A stretch of 64,000 nucleotides of DNA, taken from NCBI GenBank assembly GCA_913777945.1, contig CAJYTY010000032.1:124001-188000 (forward strand), given 5' to 3'. Shown piece by piece: positions 19,060-29,721 of the stretch. The notes below the pieces were generated by a model. It made no database searches. It saw nothing but the letters and a program-made list of their open reading frames with translations, and was not told the DNA's origin. The stretch is from an uncultured Acinetobacter sp. Lineage in GTDB: Bacteria > Pseudomonadota > Gammaproteobacteria > Pseudomonadales > Moraxellaceae. The number at the start of each line of letters is the position of its first letter. Positions within the stretch are counted from its first letter, which is position 1. The position numbers and the translations under genes are program-made.

Positions 19060-20355
19060 ATGACAGACTCATTTGATTTAGAACATATATGGCATCCCTA
19101 TACTTCCATGTTAAATCCATTGCCAACCTTTAAAGTCAAACGTGCTTATGGCGCGACCATCGAATTAGAAGATGGGCGAACTTTGGTTGATGGCATGTCG
19201 TCATGGTGGTGTGCGATTCATGGCTATAACCATCCAGAACTAAACAAGGCAGTTGCTGACCAATTGCAAAACATGGCGCATATCATGTTTGGCGGTCTGA
19301 CCCATGAACCTGCGATTGAATTAGGCAAATTATTATTAAAAATCACGCCGCCGAATTTAGATAAGATTTTCTATGCAGATTCAGGCTCGGTTTCAGTAGA
19401 AGTGGCATTAAAAATGGCAGTGCAGTATTGGGCTGCATTGCATCGACCAGAGAAAACTAACTTTATTACCACCCGTTCTGGCTATCATGGCGATACCTGG
19501 AATGCGATGTCTGTCTGTGACCCAGTCACGGGGATGCATCAAATTTTTGGTACAAGTTTACCGAATCGAATTTTTGTACCCGCACCACAAAGTCGTTTCG
19601 ATGGTGAGTGGAATCCGCAAGATATTCAGGAACTCAAACAGCAGATTGAACAGCATCATCACAGTATTGCTGCCCTGATAATTGAGCCGATTGTACAGGG
19701 TGCAGGCGGCATGCGTTTTTATCATCCTGAATATTTACGTCAGGCCAAAGCTTTATGCGAGCAATACAATTTGTTGTTGATCTTTGATGAGATCGCAACA
19801 GGTTTTGGGCGTACAGGCAAAATGTTTGCTTGGGAGCATGCACAAGTTGAACCCGATATCATGTGTATCGGTAAAGGTTTGACTGGAGGCTATATGACAT
19901 TATCTGCAACATTAACGACTAAACAAGTGGCTGAAACCATTAGCCGTGGCGAAGCGGGTGTGTTCATGCATGGTCCAACTTTTATGGCAAATCCTTTAGC
20001 TTGTGCTGTTGCTCTAAGAAGTACTCAATTATTAGTTGAACAAGATTGGCAGAGCAATATTCAACGTATTGAAAAGATCCTTGTTGAGCAATTAAGTGAT
20101 TTAGCAGAACTTGATCATGTTGCAGATGTACGTGTATTAGGTGCGATTGGAGTGGTTGAATTAACCTCTAGTGTTGACATGAAAAGCTTACAGCAGCAGT
20201 TTGTTGAACGTGGTATTTGGGTGCGACCATTTGGAAAATTGGTCTACGTGATGCCGCCGTATGTGATTAGCGATGATGAACTCCATTATTTATTAACACA
20301 GATGAGTGAAGTGGTAAAAAATATGCAAGGAGCACATGCTAATGTCCTTGCTTGA
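19060..20355 (+). CDS. bioA: Adenosylmethionine-8-amino-7-oxononanoate aminotransferase
   Basis: BioA is the PLP enzyme that turns 7-keto-8-aminopelargonate (KAPA) into 7,8-diaminopelargonate, with S-adenosylmethionine as amino donor. It opens with the typical HIWHPYTSM motif, has [13 protein letters not shown] near residue 47, [14 protein letters not shown] near 107, the cofactor-binding [13 protein letters not shown] and the PLP lysine in [11 protein letters not shown]. At 431 residues it is of usual length. It is the first gene of bioA-bioF-bioC-bioD, in which successive coding regions overlap by a few bases. Confidence 0.97.
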   Translation: MTDSFDLEHIWHPYTSMLNPLPTFKVKRAYGATIELEDGRTLVDGMSSWWCAIHGYNHPELNKAVADQLQNMAHIMFGGLTHEPAIELGKLLLKITPPNLDKIFYADSGSVSVEVALKMAVQYWAALHRPEKTNFITTRSGYHGDTWNAMSVCDPVTGMHQIFGTSLPNRIFVPAPQSRFDGEWNPQDIQELKQQIEQHHHSIAALIIEPIVQGAGGMRFYHPEYLRQAKALCEQYNLLLIFDEIATGFGRTGKMFAWEHAQVEPDIMCIGKGLTGGYMTLSATLTTKQVAETISRGEAGVFMHGPTFMANPLACAVALRSTQLLVEQDWQSNIQRIEKILVEQLSDLAELDHVADVRVLGAIGVVELTSSVDMKSLQQQFVERGIWVRPFGKLVYVMPPYVISDDELHYLLTQMSEVVKNMQGAHANVLA

Positions 20356-21496
20356 TCATTATGCCGAGCAGCTTGACCACCTTAAACAGCAAGGTAATTT
20401 CCGTCAATTCACTGCAAATCAGCAATCTGGACGATGGATTACCATTCAAGATCGAAGCATGTTGAATCTAGCATCCAATGATTATTTAGGCTTGGCCGCT
20501 GATTTAAGTTTAAGAGAAGAGTTTCTGGATACGCTAAAAATTGAACGAGCACTCTTTAGTTCATCTTCGTCACGCTTGCTCACCGGTAATTTTGCAGAAT
20601 ATGAACAATTTGAAAATAGTCTAAGCACAGCCTTTGGTCGTGCAGCTTTACTTTTCAATAGCGGTTACCACATGAATATCGGTATTTTGCCAGCCTTGTG
20701 TGATAGTAAAACCGTGATTCTGGCTGATAAATTAGTGCATGCCAGTATGATTGATGGCATTCGATTATCGAATGCTCAATATATTCGTTATCGTCATAAT
20801 GATTTGCAACATCTGGAACAATTATTGCAAAAGTATCACCAAGATGAGCAAGTTGAACGCATTATTGTGGTGACTGAAAGTATTTTTAGTATGGATGGCG
20901 ACGAGACGGATTTAGCAGCCTTGGCGCAGTTAAAGCAACGTTTTGCCAAAACCATGTTGTATGTCGATGAAGCACATGCGATTGGTGTCAGGGGCGAGCA
21001 AGGTCTGGGTTGTGCTGAACAATATGGCGTATTGGATCAGATTGACTTTTTGGTTGGAACCTTTGGCAAAGCAATTGCCTCGGTAGGCGGCTATATCATT
21101 TGTGACTCGATTATCCGTAACTATCTCATCAATAAGATGCGTCCATTGATTTTTAGTACCGCATTGCCACCGATCTCGATGGCATGGTCAGATTTTATTT
21201 TTAATAAAGTATTGAGCATGCAGCAACAGCGTCAGCACTTGGTTGAGATCAGTCAGTATTTACAGCAAGCGGTGATTGCAAAAGGTTTTTCAAGCCCATC
21301 GAGCAGTCATATCATTCCAGTTATCGTAGGTGAAAGCCAAGCGGCCATTGAAAAAGCACGCTATGTACAACAACAAGGCTTTTATGCCATGCCGGTACGC
21401 CCACCAACAGTGCCACAGAATAGTTCACGCTTACGTATTTCATTAACCTCTTTGGTGCAAAAAAATGAATTGGAACAATTGGTGGAGTGTTTGTGA
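20342..21496 (+). CDS. bioF: 8-amino-7-oxononanoate synthase
   Basis: BioF condenses pimeloyl-ACP (or -CoA) with L-alanine to give KAPA; it is a PLP-dependent alpha-oxoamine synthase. Motifs seen include [11 protein letters not shown] near residue 40, [11 protein letters not shown] near 72, the cofactor-contacting [12 protein letters not shown], and the PLP lysine in [11 protein letters not shown]. The second of two in-frame ATGs (20342) is chosen because it lies nine bases from AAGGAG, while the first (20336) is only three bases away. The coding region starts inside the end of bioA, so the two are translationally coupled. Confidence 0.96.
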   Translation: MSLLDHYAEQLDHLKQQGNFRQFTANQQSGRWITIQDRSMLNLASNDYLGLAADLSLREEFLDTLKIERALFSSSSSRLLTGNFAEYEQFENSLSTAFGRAALLFNSGYHMNIGILPALCDSKTVILADKLVHASMIDGIRLSNAQYIRYRHNDLQHLEQLLQKYHQDEQVERIIVVTESIFSMDGDETDLAALAQLKQRFAKTMLYVDEAHAIGVRGEQGLGCAEQYGVLDQIDFLVGTFGKAIASVGGYIICDSIIRNYLINKMRPLIFSTALPPISMAWSDFIFNKVLSMQQQRQHLVEISQYLQQAVIAKGFSSPSSSHIIPVIVGESQAAIEKARYVQQQGFYAMPVRPPTVPQNSSRLRISLTSLVQKNELEQLVECL

Positions 21497-22245
21497 GCAT
21501 CAATAAAGCACTGGTTGCGCAACGGTTTGCCAAAGCAGGGCAAAGCTATGTTGAGCATGCTGTGGTACAGAAACAGATTAGTGTGCAGTTATTTGAATAC
21601 CTTAAAGTGTATTGTCCGCAGAACTTAGCCTCTGTGCTTGAGATTGGCTGTGGTTCGGGAAATCTCACCCACTTATTCCAATCCCACTTTCAAATTGAGC
21701 AACTGTTTTTAAATGATTTATATGCAGATGTGGATCAGCATTTTCTCAATTTTAAACATGTAAATTGGTTGATCGGAGATATTGAGCAACTGAATTTACC
21801 GCAGTCCTTAGATGCAGTGCTTTCCAGTTCGGCATTACAGTGGATGCTTGATCTACCTGCTTTATTACAACGGATTCGTTCTGCGTTAAAACCCAATTCA
21901 TATTTCGGTTTTTCTACTTTTGGGCCAGATAATCTAACAGAAATTAAACAGCTGACCGGACAGGGCTTAAATTATGTTGGCTTAGAATCTTTAAAACGAC
22001 AGCTCGAGCAGCAAGACTTTGAAGTGCTGTTCATTGAGCAAGAAGTGAAGCAGATTTATTTTGATCATCCAAAATCGGTCTTGCAGCATTTAAAAGCCAC
22101 AGGCGTGACCGCAACAGCGAAATCACATCGTTGGACTAAGCAGTCGTTGCAGCAATTTTATTTAGATTATCAACAGTTTTATGATGAGCAGGGTTTCCGC
22201 CTGACTTATCACCCGATTTATGTGATTGCACGGAGAATAGCATGA
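21493..22245 (+). CDS. bioC: Malonyl-ACP O-methyltransferase BioC
   Basis: BioC methylates the free carboxyl of malonyl-ACP so that the fatty acid synthase can elongate it to pimeloyl-ACP methyl ester. It is a class I SAM methyltransferase: motif I is [12 protein letters not shown] near residue 51, and [13 protein letters not shown] near 115 is typical of BioC. The GTG start overlaps the bioF stop (GTGA) and has GGTGGAG five bases upstream. At 250 residues it has the usual size. The product would be demethylated by the BioH-like esterase upstream. Confidence 0.93.
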   Translation: MSINKALVAQRFAKAGQSYVEHAVVQKQISVQLFEYLKVYCPQNLASVLEIGCGSGNLTHLFQSHFQIEQLFLNDLYADVDQHFLNFKHVNWLIGDIEQLNLPQSLDAVLSSSALQWMLDLPALLQRIRSALKPNSYFGFSTFGPDNLTEIKQLTGQGLNYVGLESLKRQLEQQDFEVLFIEQEVKQIYFDHPKSVLQHLKATGVTATAKSHRWTKQSLQQFYLDYQQFYDEQGFRLTYHPIYVIARRIA

Positions 22246-22886
22246 GTGCAGCAATTTATTTTGTCAGTGGTATCGATACTGAAATTGGTAAAACTTATGC
22301 TACGGGCTATCTTGCCAAGCTTTGGACTGAACAGGGACAGCGTGTTATTACCCAGAAGTTGGTACAAACAGGGAATGTCGATATCTCCGAAGATATCGAA
22401 AAGCATCGTGAAATTATGGGCAGTGGCTGGTTTCAGGAAGATCATGAAAAGCTGACCATGCCTGAAATTTTTACTTATCCTGCTTCGCCGCATTTGGCCA
22501 CACGTTTGGACGGGCGAGATTTAGATTTTGCCAAGATTGAAGCAGCGACCAAAGAACTGGCTCAGCGTTTTGAGGTGGTTTTGTTAGAAGGTGCTGGTGG
22601 TTTGATGGTGCCTTTAACTACAGAATTGCTGACCATCGATTATATCGCTCAGCATCAATTTCCTGTGATTTTAGTGACTTCTGGGCGTTTAGGAAGTATT
22701 AATCATACTTTGTTGAGTTTAGAGGCTTTAAAGCAGCGTGGTTTGAGTTTACATGCTTTGGTCTATAACTTAAAGGATGAGTCGAAAGATCCACTTATTT
22801 CGAAAGATACCGCAGATTATTTAAAAGCTTATTTGGCAAAACATTTTCCTGATACGCAATGGATTGAGTTGGAAAAGTTTAACTAA
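22242..22886 (+). CDS. bioD: Dethiobiotin synthetase
   Basis: BioD closes the ureido ring of dethiobiotin from diaminopelargonate, CO2 and ATP. The P-loop [15 protein letters not shown] is near the N-terminus, and [13 protein letters not shown] near residue 108 is the second family signature. Its 214 residues are usual. The ATG overlaps the bioC stop in ATGA. It ends the operon; bioB, the last step, is not in the window. A repeat element follows it. Confidence 0.96.
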   Translation: MSAAIYFVSGIDTEIGKTYATGYLAKLWTEQGQRVITQKLVQTGNVDISEDIEKHREIMGSGWFQEDHEKLTMPEIFTYPASPHLATRLDGRDLDFAKIEAATKELAQRFEVVLLEGAGGLMVPLTTELLTIDYIAQHQFPVILVTSGRLGSINHTLLSLEALKQRGLSLHALVYNLKDESKDPLISKDTADYLKAYLAKHFPDTQWIELEKFN

Positions 22887-22938
22887 CTTAGATTTGGCTT
22901 AGAATAAATACTAACTTATTGAAATAATTGTCTAGCTT

Positions 22939-23119
22939 CTTTAACGGAGTCATACTCCGTTAAAGCCAAATTTAGGTTAAACCTGCGGTTCGCCCTACTT
23001 TGGTTTCGCCCAAAGTAGCCAAAGGCATTGTCATCCACAAAACCTGTTCTCTTTTGGGTTTTGTTTTTATTATTTCGCAGAAACAATATATTGCAAAATT
23101 CACGCAGGTTGTGGATGAC
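22939..23119 (+). repeat. Hairpin repeat element, copy 2, downstream of bioD
   Basis: A perfect 12-base-pair stem (CTTTAACGGAGT/ACTCCGTTAAAG, 22939-22965) with a three-base loop may serve as the bio operon terminator. It is followed by the shared hairpin CTACTTTGG-TTTCGC-CCAAAGTAG (22995-23018) and CAAAGGCA. Two bases later a long inverted repeat begins: 23030-23046 pairs with 23105-23119 (GTCATCCAC...GTGGATGAC), enclosing 58 bases. The shared part matches copy 1 at 18908-18940 at 30 of 33 positions, in the same orientation. This fills most of the 290-base gap between bioD and the next gene. Confidence 0.7.
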
Positions 23120-23176
23120 GTTTCCGAGTATCATATTTCATGTGAGAATTTCTGTTAAATAAAAGCAAGGTCAAGA

Positions 23177-23848
23177 ATGAACAAGAATAAGAAATTAGTT
23201 TTATCCATTTTATGTGGGTTCTTCATAACAGTTTCAGTATCTCACGCTGCTGTACCAACAGATAAAACCATCATCAGTTGGATCACCAACTTACAAGATT
23301 CAAATGCCAATCCTCCTCAAGCCATTCAGATTGATTCGACCGAAGCCGTAAAACTGATTTCAGGAGAAGAAGCCTATTTATCTGGTGTGAGTTTTGAAAA
23401 TGCAGGACGTAATTTTTGGGCTGGCTATGTATTAACCCGTCCAAAATTAAAACAATCTCGAATTTTAAAGGAGTTTGGTGGTCAATCGAATAGCTTTAAA
23501 GTGCATCCCACCGTTTATAAAGGTAAACCGATTCAACTGATCGAAATTGAAAGTGCAGGTTCAGGACAAGGTACAGTCGAATCCAGTAAAAGCTTGGTTT
23601 ATTTCAATCAATGGAATACGAAGCTGATTACTGAAGTGGAAGAATCTTCTTATGACGGTCGCTATGATGAAAAACTGGGCGCAGAAGATTGCCGTACTGG
23701 CCGAGACAATTCGGGTTATTTAAACGTCATGCCTTATTCACCTTATGTGATTCGAACTACAGTAACCGGAGATGCATGTAATAATAAACCACAAGGCTAT
23801 AAGGTAAGCAGTAAACTGATTCCAATTGTGATCAATGAAATAAAATAG
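23177..23848 (+). CDS. Secreted protein of unknown function
   Basis: I do not recognise this 223-residue protein. It begins with a clear signal peptide (positive MNKNKK, hydrophobic core, SHAA cleavage region near residue 25), so it should be periplasmic or secreted. The mature part is soluble and beta-rich in appearance, with cysteines near 176 and 201 that could form a disulfide. It stands between the bio operon and the peptide-transport operon on the same strand, about 150 bases before the latter, and need not belong to either. Confidence 0.6.
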   Translation: MNKNKKLVLSILCGFFITVSVSHAAVPTDKTIISWITNLQDSNANPPQAIQIDSTEAVKLISGEEAYLSGVSFENAGRNFWAGYVLTRPKLKQSRILKEFGGQSNSFKVHPTVYKGKPIQLIEIESAGSGQGTVESSKSLVYFNQWNTKLITEVEESSYDGRYDEKLGAEDCRTGRDNSGYLNVMPYSPYVIRTTVTGDACNNKPQGYKVSSKLIPIVINEIK

Positions 23849-23998
23849 ATAAAACAAGAGTATGTTTTGATTGCTTGTTAAATTTTTTAGAAGAAATAAT
23901 GATTTGATAAAAATACTGAGTTATTAAATAGTTAAAGTAAGTTTATTTATAAAGTTGAATACAATTTAAAAGTCGAGTATTTATTAAAAAACAATGAT

Positions 23999-25798
23999 GT
24001 GAGCAGTAAGTTGAAGTCAATATTTTTTAGGGTTGCATTGGTATTAACTATTGTCGCTGCGATGCCGATTGGATTTGCAAAAACGCCTGCTCAAGCGGAA
24101 AAAGTGCTTCGAGTTGCTTTCCCTGCACCTGATGATGGTTTTGATATGGTCAAAACCTTTAATTTCTATAGTGGCAATGTTGCTGATGTGATTTTCGAAC
24201 GCTTAGTTCAATATGATTATTTAGCAAATCCAGTGAAATTAGTTCCTGCAACTGCTCAGAGCTTACCGACTATTGAAAAAAATGGGCAAGTTTATACTTT
24301 TAAAATAAAGTCAGGCATTTACTTTACCGATGATCCAGCCTTCAAAGGAAAGCGTCGAGAGTTGGTTGCAGAAGACTATGTTTACTCGATTAAACGCATT
24401 TTAGACCCTAAAAATCATGCGCCTTCTTTTTCTTTTATTGATAATAAACTGGTTGGAGCGAATGCCCTCGTTGACCAAGCCAATAAAACAGGTCGTTTTG
24501 ACTATAATGCTAAGATTGACGGTGTACAAGCATTAGATAAATATACAATTCAATTTAAGCTGACCCAACCAGATTATAATTTTCCTTATATTCTTGCCTA
24601 TAGCACATTTGGAGCGACAGCTAGAGAAGCGGTTGAATATTATAAAGATCGGTTAGGAATGCATCCTGTTGGAACAGGGCCTTATATGCTGAGTCGATAT
24701 GTACCACGTAGCAAAATTGAACTGATTGCCAATCCAGATTATCGAGGTTTTGTTTGGAATTTTAAATCGACAGGTACAGCGTGGGATAACCAACTCGTCA
24801 AGCAAATGAGTGGTAAGCCTATGCCACAAATTGGCAAAGTGAATATTAGTATTATTGAAGAAGAACAATCACGCTGGTTGGCATTTCAATCGAAACAATT
24901 GGATTTCGATACTTTAACTTCAAGTGCTATTCCTAAAGCTTTAGATCAAAACAATCAATTGAATGCTGCGATGCAACAAAAAGGGATTCGCCTTTATGCC
25001 AACAAAGAGGCAGAAGTCACTTATACCATGTTCAATATGCGTGATTCTGTCGTTGGCGGAAATAGTTTAGATAAAATTGCTTTAAGACGTGCAATTGCGA
25101 TGTCTTTTAATCTGAATGAATATATTCGAATTCTAAGAAAAGGACAGGCTGTTAGGGCTGAAATGTTAGTGCCTGCAGGTGTGAATGGGCATAACCCGAA
25201 TTATCGCAGTAGTATTGGTTATAACCCTGTTTTAGCCAATAAATTGCTTGATCATTTTGGCTATAAAAAAGGAACGGATGGCTATCGTCTTTTTCCCAAT
25301 GGCAAAGCTTTAACTCTAAAAATCAATACAGAAAGTGGTTCTTCTTCAGTGATGTATTCTGAACTTTGGAAGAAAAATTTAGATGCGATAGGGATACGAG
25401 CTGAGTTTAAAGTGAGTAGTTTTGCCGATAACTTAAAAGCAGCAACTCAGTGTCAATATATGATGTGGAGTGGTGCATGGCATGCAGACTATCCTGAGGG
25501 CGAAAATTTTACTCAGTTATTGTACGGTGCAAATATTGGTCGTGGAAATCAATCATGCTATAAATCGGCTGCTTATGATGGCTTATATCAGCAAGCGATG
25601 AAATTAGCGCCTGACCAACGCATGCCATTCTATGAAAAAATGAGTCGACAAGTTGAAGCTGATAATCCTTGGATTTTGCAAGATACACGTATTAGAAACT
25701 GGGTGATTCAACCAGATGTTCAGGGATTTAAAGCGCATCCCATTATGAATACCAATTGGCAATATTTAGATATTGTACCCTCACAGCAAAATAAATAA
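23999..25798 (+). CDS. Peptide ABC transporter substrate-binding protein (family 5), first copy
   Basis: A 599-residue periplasmic binding protein of family 5 (DppA/OppA/YejA type) with a signal peptide ending around AKTPAQA. The family hallmarks are the N-terminal VLRVAFPAPDDGFDMV, GTGPYMLSRYVPRSKIEL near residue 225 and ALRRAIAMSFNLNEYI near 362. It would deliver peptides or related compounds to the permeases encoded downstream. A GTG at 23999 is used because the nearby ATG is followed by a stop. It resembles the next gene's product throughout, so the pair probably arose by duplication. Confidence 0.88.
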   Translation: MSSKLKSIFFRVALVLTIVAAMPIGFAKTPAQAEKVLRVAFPAPDDGFDMVKTFNFYSGNVADVIFERLVQYDYLANPVKLVPATAQSLPTIEKNGQVYTFKIKSGIYFTDDPAFKGKRRELVAEDYVYSIKRILDPKNHAPSFSFIDNKLVGANALVDQANKTGRFDYNAKIDGVQALDKYTIQFKLTQPDYNFPYILAYSTFGATAREAVEYYKDRLGMHPVGTGPYMLSRYVPRSKIELIANPDYRGFVWNFKSTGTAWDNQLVKQMSGKPMPQIGKVNISIIEEEQSRWLAFQSKQLDFDTLTSSAIPKALDQNNQLNAAMQQKGIRLYANKEAEVTYTMFNMRDSVVGGNSLDKIALRRAIAMSFNLNEYIRILRKGQAVRAEMLVPAGVNGHNPNYRSSIGYNPVLANKLLDHFGYKKGTDGYRLFPNGKALTLKINTESGSSSVMYSELWKKNLDAIGIRAEFKVSSFADNLKAATQCQYMMWSGAWHADYPEGENFTQLLYGANIGRGNQSCYKSAAYDGLYQQAMKLAPDQRMPFYEKMSRQVEADNPWILQDTRIRNWVIQPDVQGFKAHPIMNTNWQYLDIVPSQQNK

Positions 25799-25808
25799 CG
25801 AGTTCAGG

Positions 25809-27623
25809 ATGAAGCAAAATTTTAAATACTCAATGCCAAGTCATGCTCTAGCTCTAATATTGGGCACAACATTAAGTTTAGGTGCATCTTATACACAAGC
25901 AAAAAGCCCAGCTAATCCGAATAAAGTGTTACGTTATGCTTTTCCCGTGGCTGAGACTGGATTTGATCCTGTTGCTGTACAAGATTTATATTCAGCACAT
26001 ATTTTGTATTCAGTATTTGAAACGTTATATACCTATGATTATTTAGCTTCACCCGCAAAACTTGTTCCAAATACGGCGGTGGCTTTGCCAGAAGTAAGTA
26101 CCGATGGTTTGACCTATACCATTCGAATAAAAAAAGGGATTTATTTTACTCCTGATCCTGTATTTAAAGGCAAAGCGAGAGAATTAACTGCAGCAGACTA
26201 TGCCTATTCTTTTAAACGTTTGCTTGATCCAAATCTACATTCACCCAACAGTTGGTTGTTTGAGGGACGTATCTCAGGAATGGATAGTGCTATCCAGCAA
26301 GCAACGAAAAATGGAAAATTTAATTACGATCAGCCGATTGCAGGGCTACAAACACCAGATCGTTATACTTTGCTGATTCGATTAAAAGAGCCAAATTATA
26401 ATTTCCCAATGCTACTTGCACATCAACCAACTGGTGCAGTCGCTCGTGAAGTGATTGAACATTATCGTGATAAAGCAGGCTATGCGATGGGACATCCTGT
26501 GGGGACAGGTCCTTATGTTCTCGCACAATGGACACCGGGTTCGCGTATTATTTTGAAAGCAAATCCTGATTATCGCGGTTACACATGGAATTTTAAAGCG
26601 ACCAATCCTGAAGATCAGAAAATCGTACAGCAAATGCAAGGCAAAAAAATGCCGCAGATTGGTGTGGTCGATATTCAGGTGATTGAAGAATCACAGTCAG
26701 GATGGTTGTCGTTCCAAAAAGATGGGTTAGATATATTTACTTTAGATGGTGAATTACCTGCACAAGCTTTAAAAGATGGTCAGTTAAAGCCAGAGTTAGC
26801 AAAAAAAGGGATTCAACTTTCACGTATTGCTGACCCTTCAATTGATTACTTGTATTGGAATATACAAAATCCTGTGGTGGGTGGCGTGAGTAAAGAGAAA
26901 ATTGCTTTGCGCCGTGCAATGGCGATGGCAATTTCCAAAGAGAAATTTATCAGCATTTTAGCGAAAGGGAACGCCAAAAAGTTAGAATCGCCGATTCCTT
27001 ATGGTGTCGCGGGGCATGATCCCAATTATAAAAGCAGCATTCCATATTCAGTAAAAGCAGCAAATTTATTACTTGATCGTTATAACTACAACGTGGGCAA
27101 AGATGGTTGGCGGATGTTACCGAATGGCAAGCCACTGGTGATTGAATTTATGCCATCCAGTAGTAGTGCACGAAGTATGCAGATGGCTGAACTCCTAAAG
27201 AAAGAATTAGCCAATATTAAAGTCAATATGGTTTCTAAACCTGTGCCTTTTGCGGAAGGTTTAAAGGCTGAAAAACAATGTAAAACCATGTTTAAGGCTT
27301 CTGCTTGGATTGCAGACTATCCTGATGCAGATAACTTTGTACAGTTGTTTTATGGCAACAATATTCATGCCACCAACCATACTTGTTTTAAATTGCCAGA
27401 ATATGATCGTTTATATGAACAGTCATTAAAACTAGCTGATGGCCCTGAACGTAATTTGTTATATCGTAAAATGTCACGATTGCTAGAGTTTTATGCCCCT
27501 GTACAATTTATGTCGACTCGTTACCGTACTGTCGTGGCACAACCTCGAGTGATTGGCTATAAAAAACACCCAATTCTGCCAGCAGAGTGGATGTATATCG
27601 ATATTCAACAAAACAAACCATAG
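25809..27623 (+). CDS. Peptide ABC transporter substrate-binding protein (family 5), second copy
   Basis: A 604-residue family 5 binding protein, parallel to the preceding gene: KVLRYAFPVAETGFDPV at the mature N-terminus, GTGPYVLAQWTPGSRIIL, and ALRRAMAMAISKEKFI. The signal peptide runs to about residue 35 (SYTQA). The ATG at 25809 is ten bases after the stop of the first copy and begins MKQNFKYSM; an upstream TTG is rejected because it would place a hydrophilic stretch before the signal peptide. Two binding proteins for one permease pair suggest a widened substrate range. Confidence 0.88.
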   Translation: MKQNFKYSMPSHALALILGTTLSLGASYTQAKSPANPNKVLRYAFPVAETGFDPVAVQDLYSAHILYSVFETLYTYDYLASPAKLVPNTAVALPEVSTDGLTYTIRIKKGIYFTPDPVFKGKARELTAADYAYSFKRLLDPNLHSPNSWLFEGRISGMDSAIQQATKNGKFNYDQPIAGLQTPDRYTLLIRLKEPNYNFPMLLAHQPTGAVAREVIEHYRDKAGYAMGHPVGTGPYVLAQWTPGSRIILKANPDYRGYTWNFKATNPEDQKIVQQMQGKKMPQIGVVDIQVIEESQSGWLSFQKDGLDIFTLDGELPAQALKDGQLKPELAKKGIQLSRIADPSIDYLYWNIQNPVVGGVSKEKIALRRAMAMAISKEKFISILAKGNAKKLESPIPYGVAGHDPNYKSSIPYSVKAANLLLDRYNYNVGKDGWRMLPNGKPLVIEFMPSSSSARSMQMAELLKKELANIKVNMVSKPVPFAEGLKAEKQCKTMFKASAWIADYPDADNFVQLFYGNNIHATNHTCFKLPEYDRLYEQSLKLADGPERNLLYRKMSRLLEFYAPVQFMSTRYRTVVAQPRVIGYKKHPILPAEWMYIDIQQNKP

Positions 27624-27690
27624 TGTCGAAAGAAGGTTCGTGAGAAACCTAAACAATATATGAATGAAATTAAATTGGAGAGAAATAATA

Positions 27691-29709
27691 ATGGCGAAGA
27701 ATATGTTGAAACAATCGACGCTGGGTCTGTTATCTATGGTAATGACAGGGATGAGCCAAGGTGTATGGGCAGAGAATACAACTGCGACTCTACCTCTTTT
27801 CAAACTGAATGATAGTGCAGAATGGTGTGATGCGAATTTACAAAAGTTACAACAGCGTATTTCTCAATTAGAAAAACAATCTATTCAACCGCAATCTACA
27901 GCTGCACCTATTCTAGCTGAATGGGATCAATTGATGGCAAGTTTTGAAGACTTCGCAGGACCAATTAGCTTATATAGCAATGTGGACCCCGATGCGAAAT
28001 TTCGTAAGGCTGCTGATGATTGTGAAGTAAAAATCAATCAGTTGCAGACTGAAATTTATCAGAACCCAAAATTGTATCAACGGATTAAAAATACTAAAAC
28101 AACAGATCCAATTGATCGTAAATATCGTCAAGATATTCTTGATCAATTTGAAGATACAGGCGTGCAGCTTGTACCTGAAAAACGAGCACGTTTAAAACAT
28201 ATATTGGATGAGCTCACCAAACTTTCGCAAGAGTTCTCTCGTAATGTCCGCGACAATCCTGAAAAATTAGAATTCACACCAGCCGAATTAAAGGGACTAC
28301 CTGAAAGTTATATTTCAGGCTTAAAGAAAAATGATAAAGGCAATTATTTATTGGGTTTTGAATATCCTGAATATCAACCTTTTATGGAACTTTCAGACAG
28401 TGATGATGCAAGAAAACGTTATCAAACGGCATTTACACGTCGTGGTACAGAAAAGAATTTAGTCCTCCTTAAACAGATTATCGATTTACGTTATGAACTG
28501 GCACAGTTATTTGGTCAGCCAAGTTATGCCGATTGGGCATTAAAGAAACGTATGGCGAAAACGCCAAAAACAGTCAATAACTTTTTGGCTGATGTGCATA
28601 AAGTCGTGGCACCTTTAGAGCAAAAAGAGGTGCAGGAGTTACGTGCATTTAAAGCAAAAACTTTAAATACCTCTTTAGATAAAGCTGAAATTAATCGTTG
28701 GAATGTGGGGTATTGGAGCGAAAAACTACGCAAAGATAAGTACCAGATTGACCAAGAAAAACTGCGTGATTATTTCCCAACACTTGCCGCACAGAAATGG
28801 TTGTTTGCAATTTCTGAGAATTTGTATGGTATTCAGTTTAAAGCTGCCAAAGTGGATACGTGGCAACAAGAAGTCGAATATTACGATGTTGTAGACCAAA
28901 AAACAGGTGAGATATTGGGTAGCTTATATATGGATAAGTTCCCACGTGAAGGTAAGTATGGTCATGCAGCAGTATGGGGCGTATATGGGGGCAGTACGCT
29001 GAGTAAACGTAAACCAATTTCAGTATTAGTGACTAATTTTAATCGTAAAGGTTTAAACAGCAATGAGCTTGAAACTTTTGTGCATGAGTTTGGGCATGCT
29101 TTACATGGAATTTTGTCAAAAACCCGCTATTCGGGTCAGTCAGGAACATCAGTAGAGCGTGATTTTGTTGAAGCACCATCGCAAATGTATGAAGAATGGG
29201 CGCGCCGTAAAGAAACTTTATCTAAAGTCGCTGACTATTGTGATCCTGCTTGTCCGAGAGTGGATGATGCACTGATTGGACGATTAAAAGCTGTGCATAA
29301 TTATGGACGTGGATTGGGGTATGCACGCCAAACGCTTTATGCACAATATGATATGGCATTACATGGCGCTGATGCACTAAGTGTACAGCCAATGGATGTG
29401 TGGAAAAAAATGGAATCGGCAACCGCTCTGGGCTATGTGCCTAATACTGAATTCCCTGGTCAGTTTGGGCATTTGATGGGCTATCAAGCGGGCTATTATG
29501 GCTATATGTGGTCAGAAGTCTTGGCACTCGATATGTTGTCGGCTTTTGGCGATAACTTGAATAATCCAGAAGTGGGACAACGCTATCGTCAAACCATTCT
29601 GTCACAAGGCAGTCAAAAAAATGCAGTGCAATTGGTCAAAGACTTCTTAGGCAGAGAACCAGATAACAAGGCTTTCTTTAGTGAAATTACAGGTCAACGG
29701 GTCAAATAA
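27691..29709 (+). CDS. Exported M3-family oligopeptidase
   Basis: A 672-residue zinc metallopeptidase of family M3 (thimet oligopeptidase, OpdA/Dcp, PepF group). The zinc site is VHEFGHALHG (His465, Glu466, His469) with the third ligand in FVEAPSQMYEEW about 25 residues later. Unlike cytosolic OpdA it has a signal peptide (about residues 1-29, ending VWA), so it should act in the periplasm. Its position inside an ABC peptide-import operon suggests that it trims oligopeptides to a size the transporter accepts. The ATG at 27691 follows TTGGAG at ten bases. Confidence 0.9.
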   Translation: MAKNMLKQSTLGLLSMVMTGMSQGVWAENTTATLPLFKLNDSAEWCDANLQKLQQRISQLEKQSIQPQSTAAPILAEWDQLMASFEDFAGPISLYSNVDPDAKFRKAADDCEVKINQLQTEIYQNPKLYQRIKNTKTTDPIDRKYRQDILDQFEDTGVQLVPEKRARLKHILDELTKLSQEFSRNVRDNPEKLEFTPAELKGLPESYISGLKKNDKGNYLLGFEYPEYQPFMELSDSDDARKRYQTAFTRRGTEKNLVLLKQIIDLRYELAQLFGQPSYADWALKKRMAKTPKTVNNFLADVHKVVAPLEQKEVQELRAFKAKTLNTSLDKAEINRWNVGYWSEKLRKDKYQIDQEKLRDYFPTLAAQKWLFAISENLYGIQFKAAKVDTWQQEVEYYDVVDQKTGEILGSLYMDKFPREGKYGHAAVWGVYGGSTLSKRKPISVLVTNFNRKGLNSNELETFVHEFGHALHGILSKTRYSGQSGTSVERDFVEAPSQMYEEWARRKETLSKVADYCDPACPRVDDALIGRLKAVHNYGRGLGYARQTLYAQYDMALHGADALSVQPMDVWKKMESATALGYVPNTEFPGQFGHLMGYQAGYYGYMWSEVLALDMLSAFGDNLNNPEVGQRYRQTILSQGSQKNAVQLVKDFLGREPDNKAFFSEITGQRVK

Positions 29710-29721
29710 GGATTTGCCATT

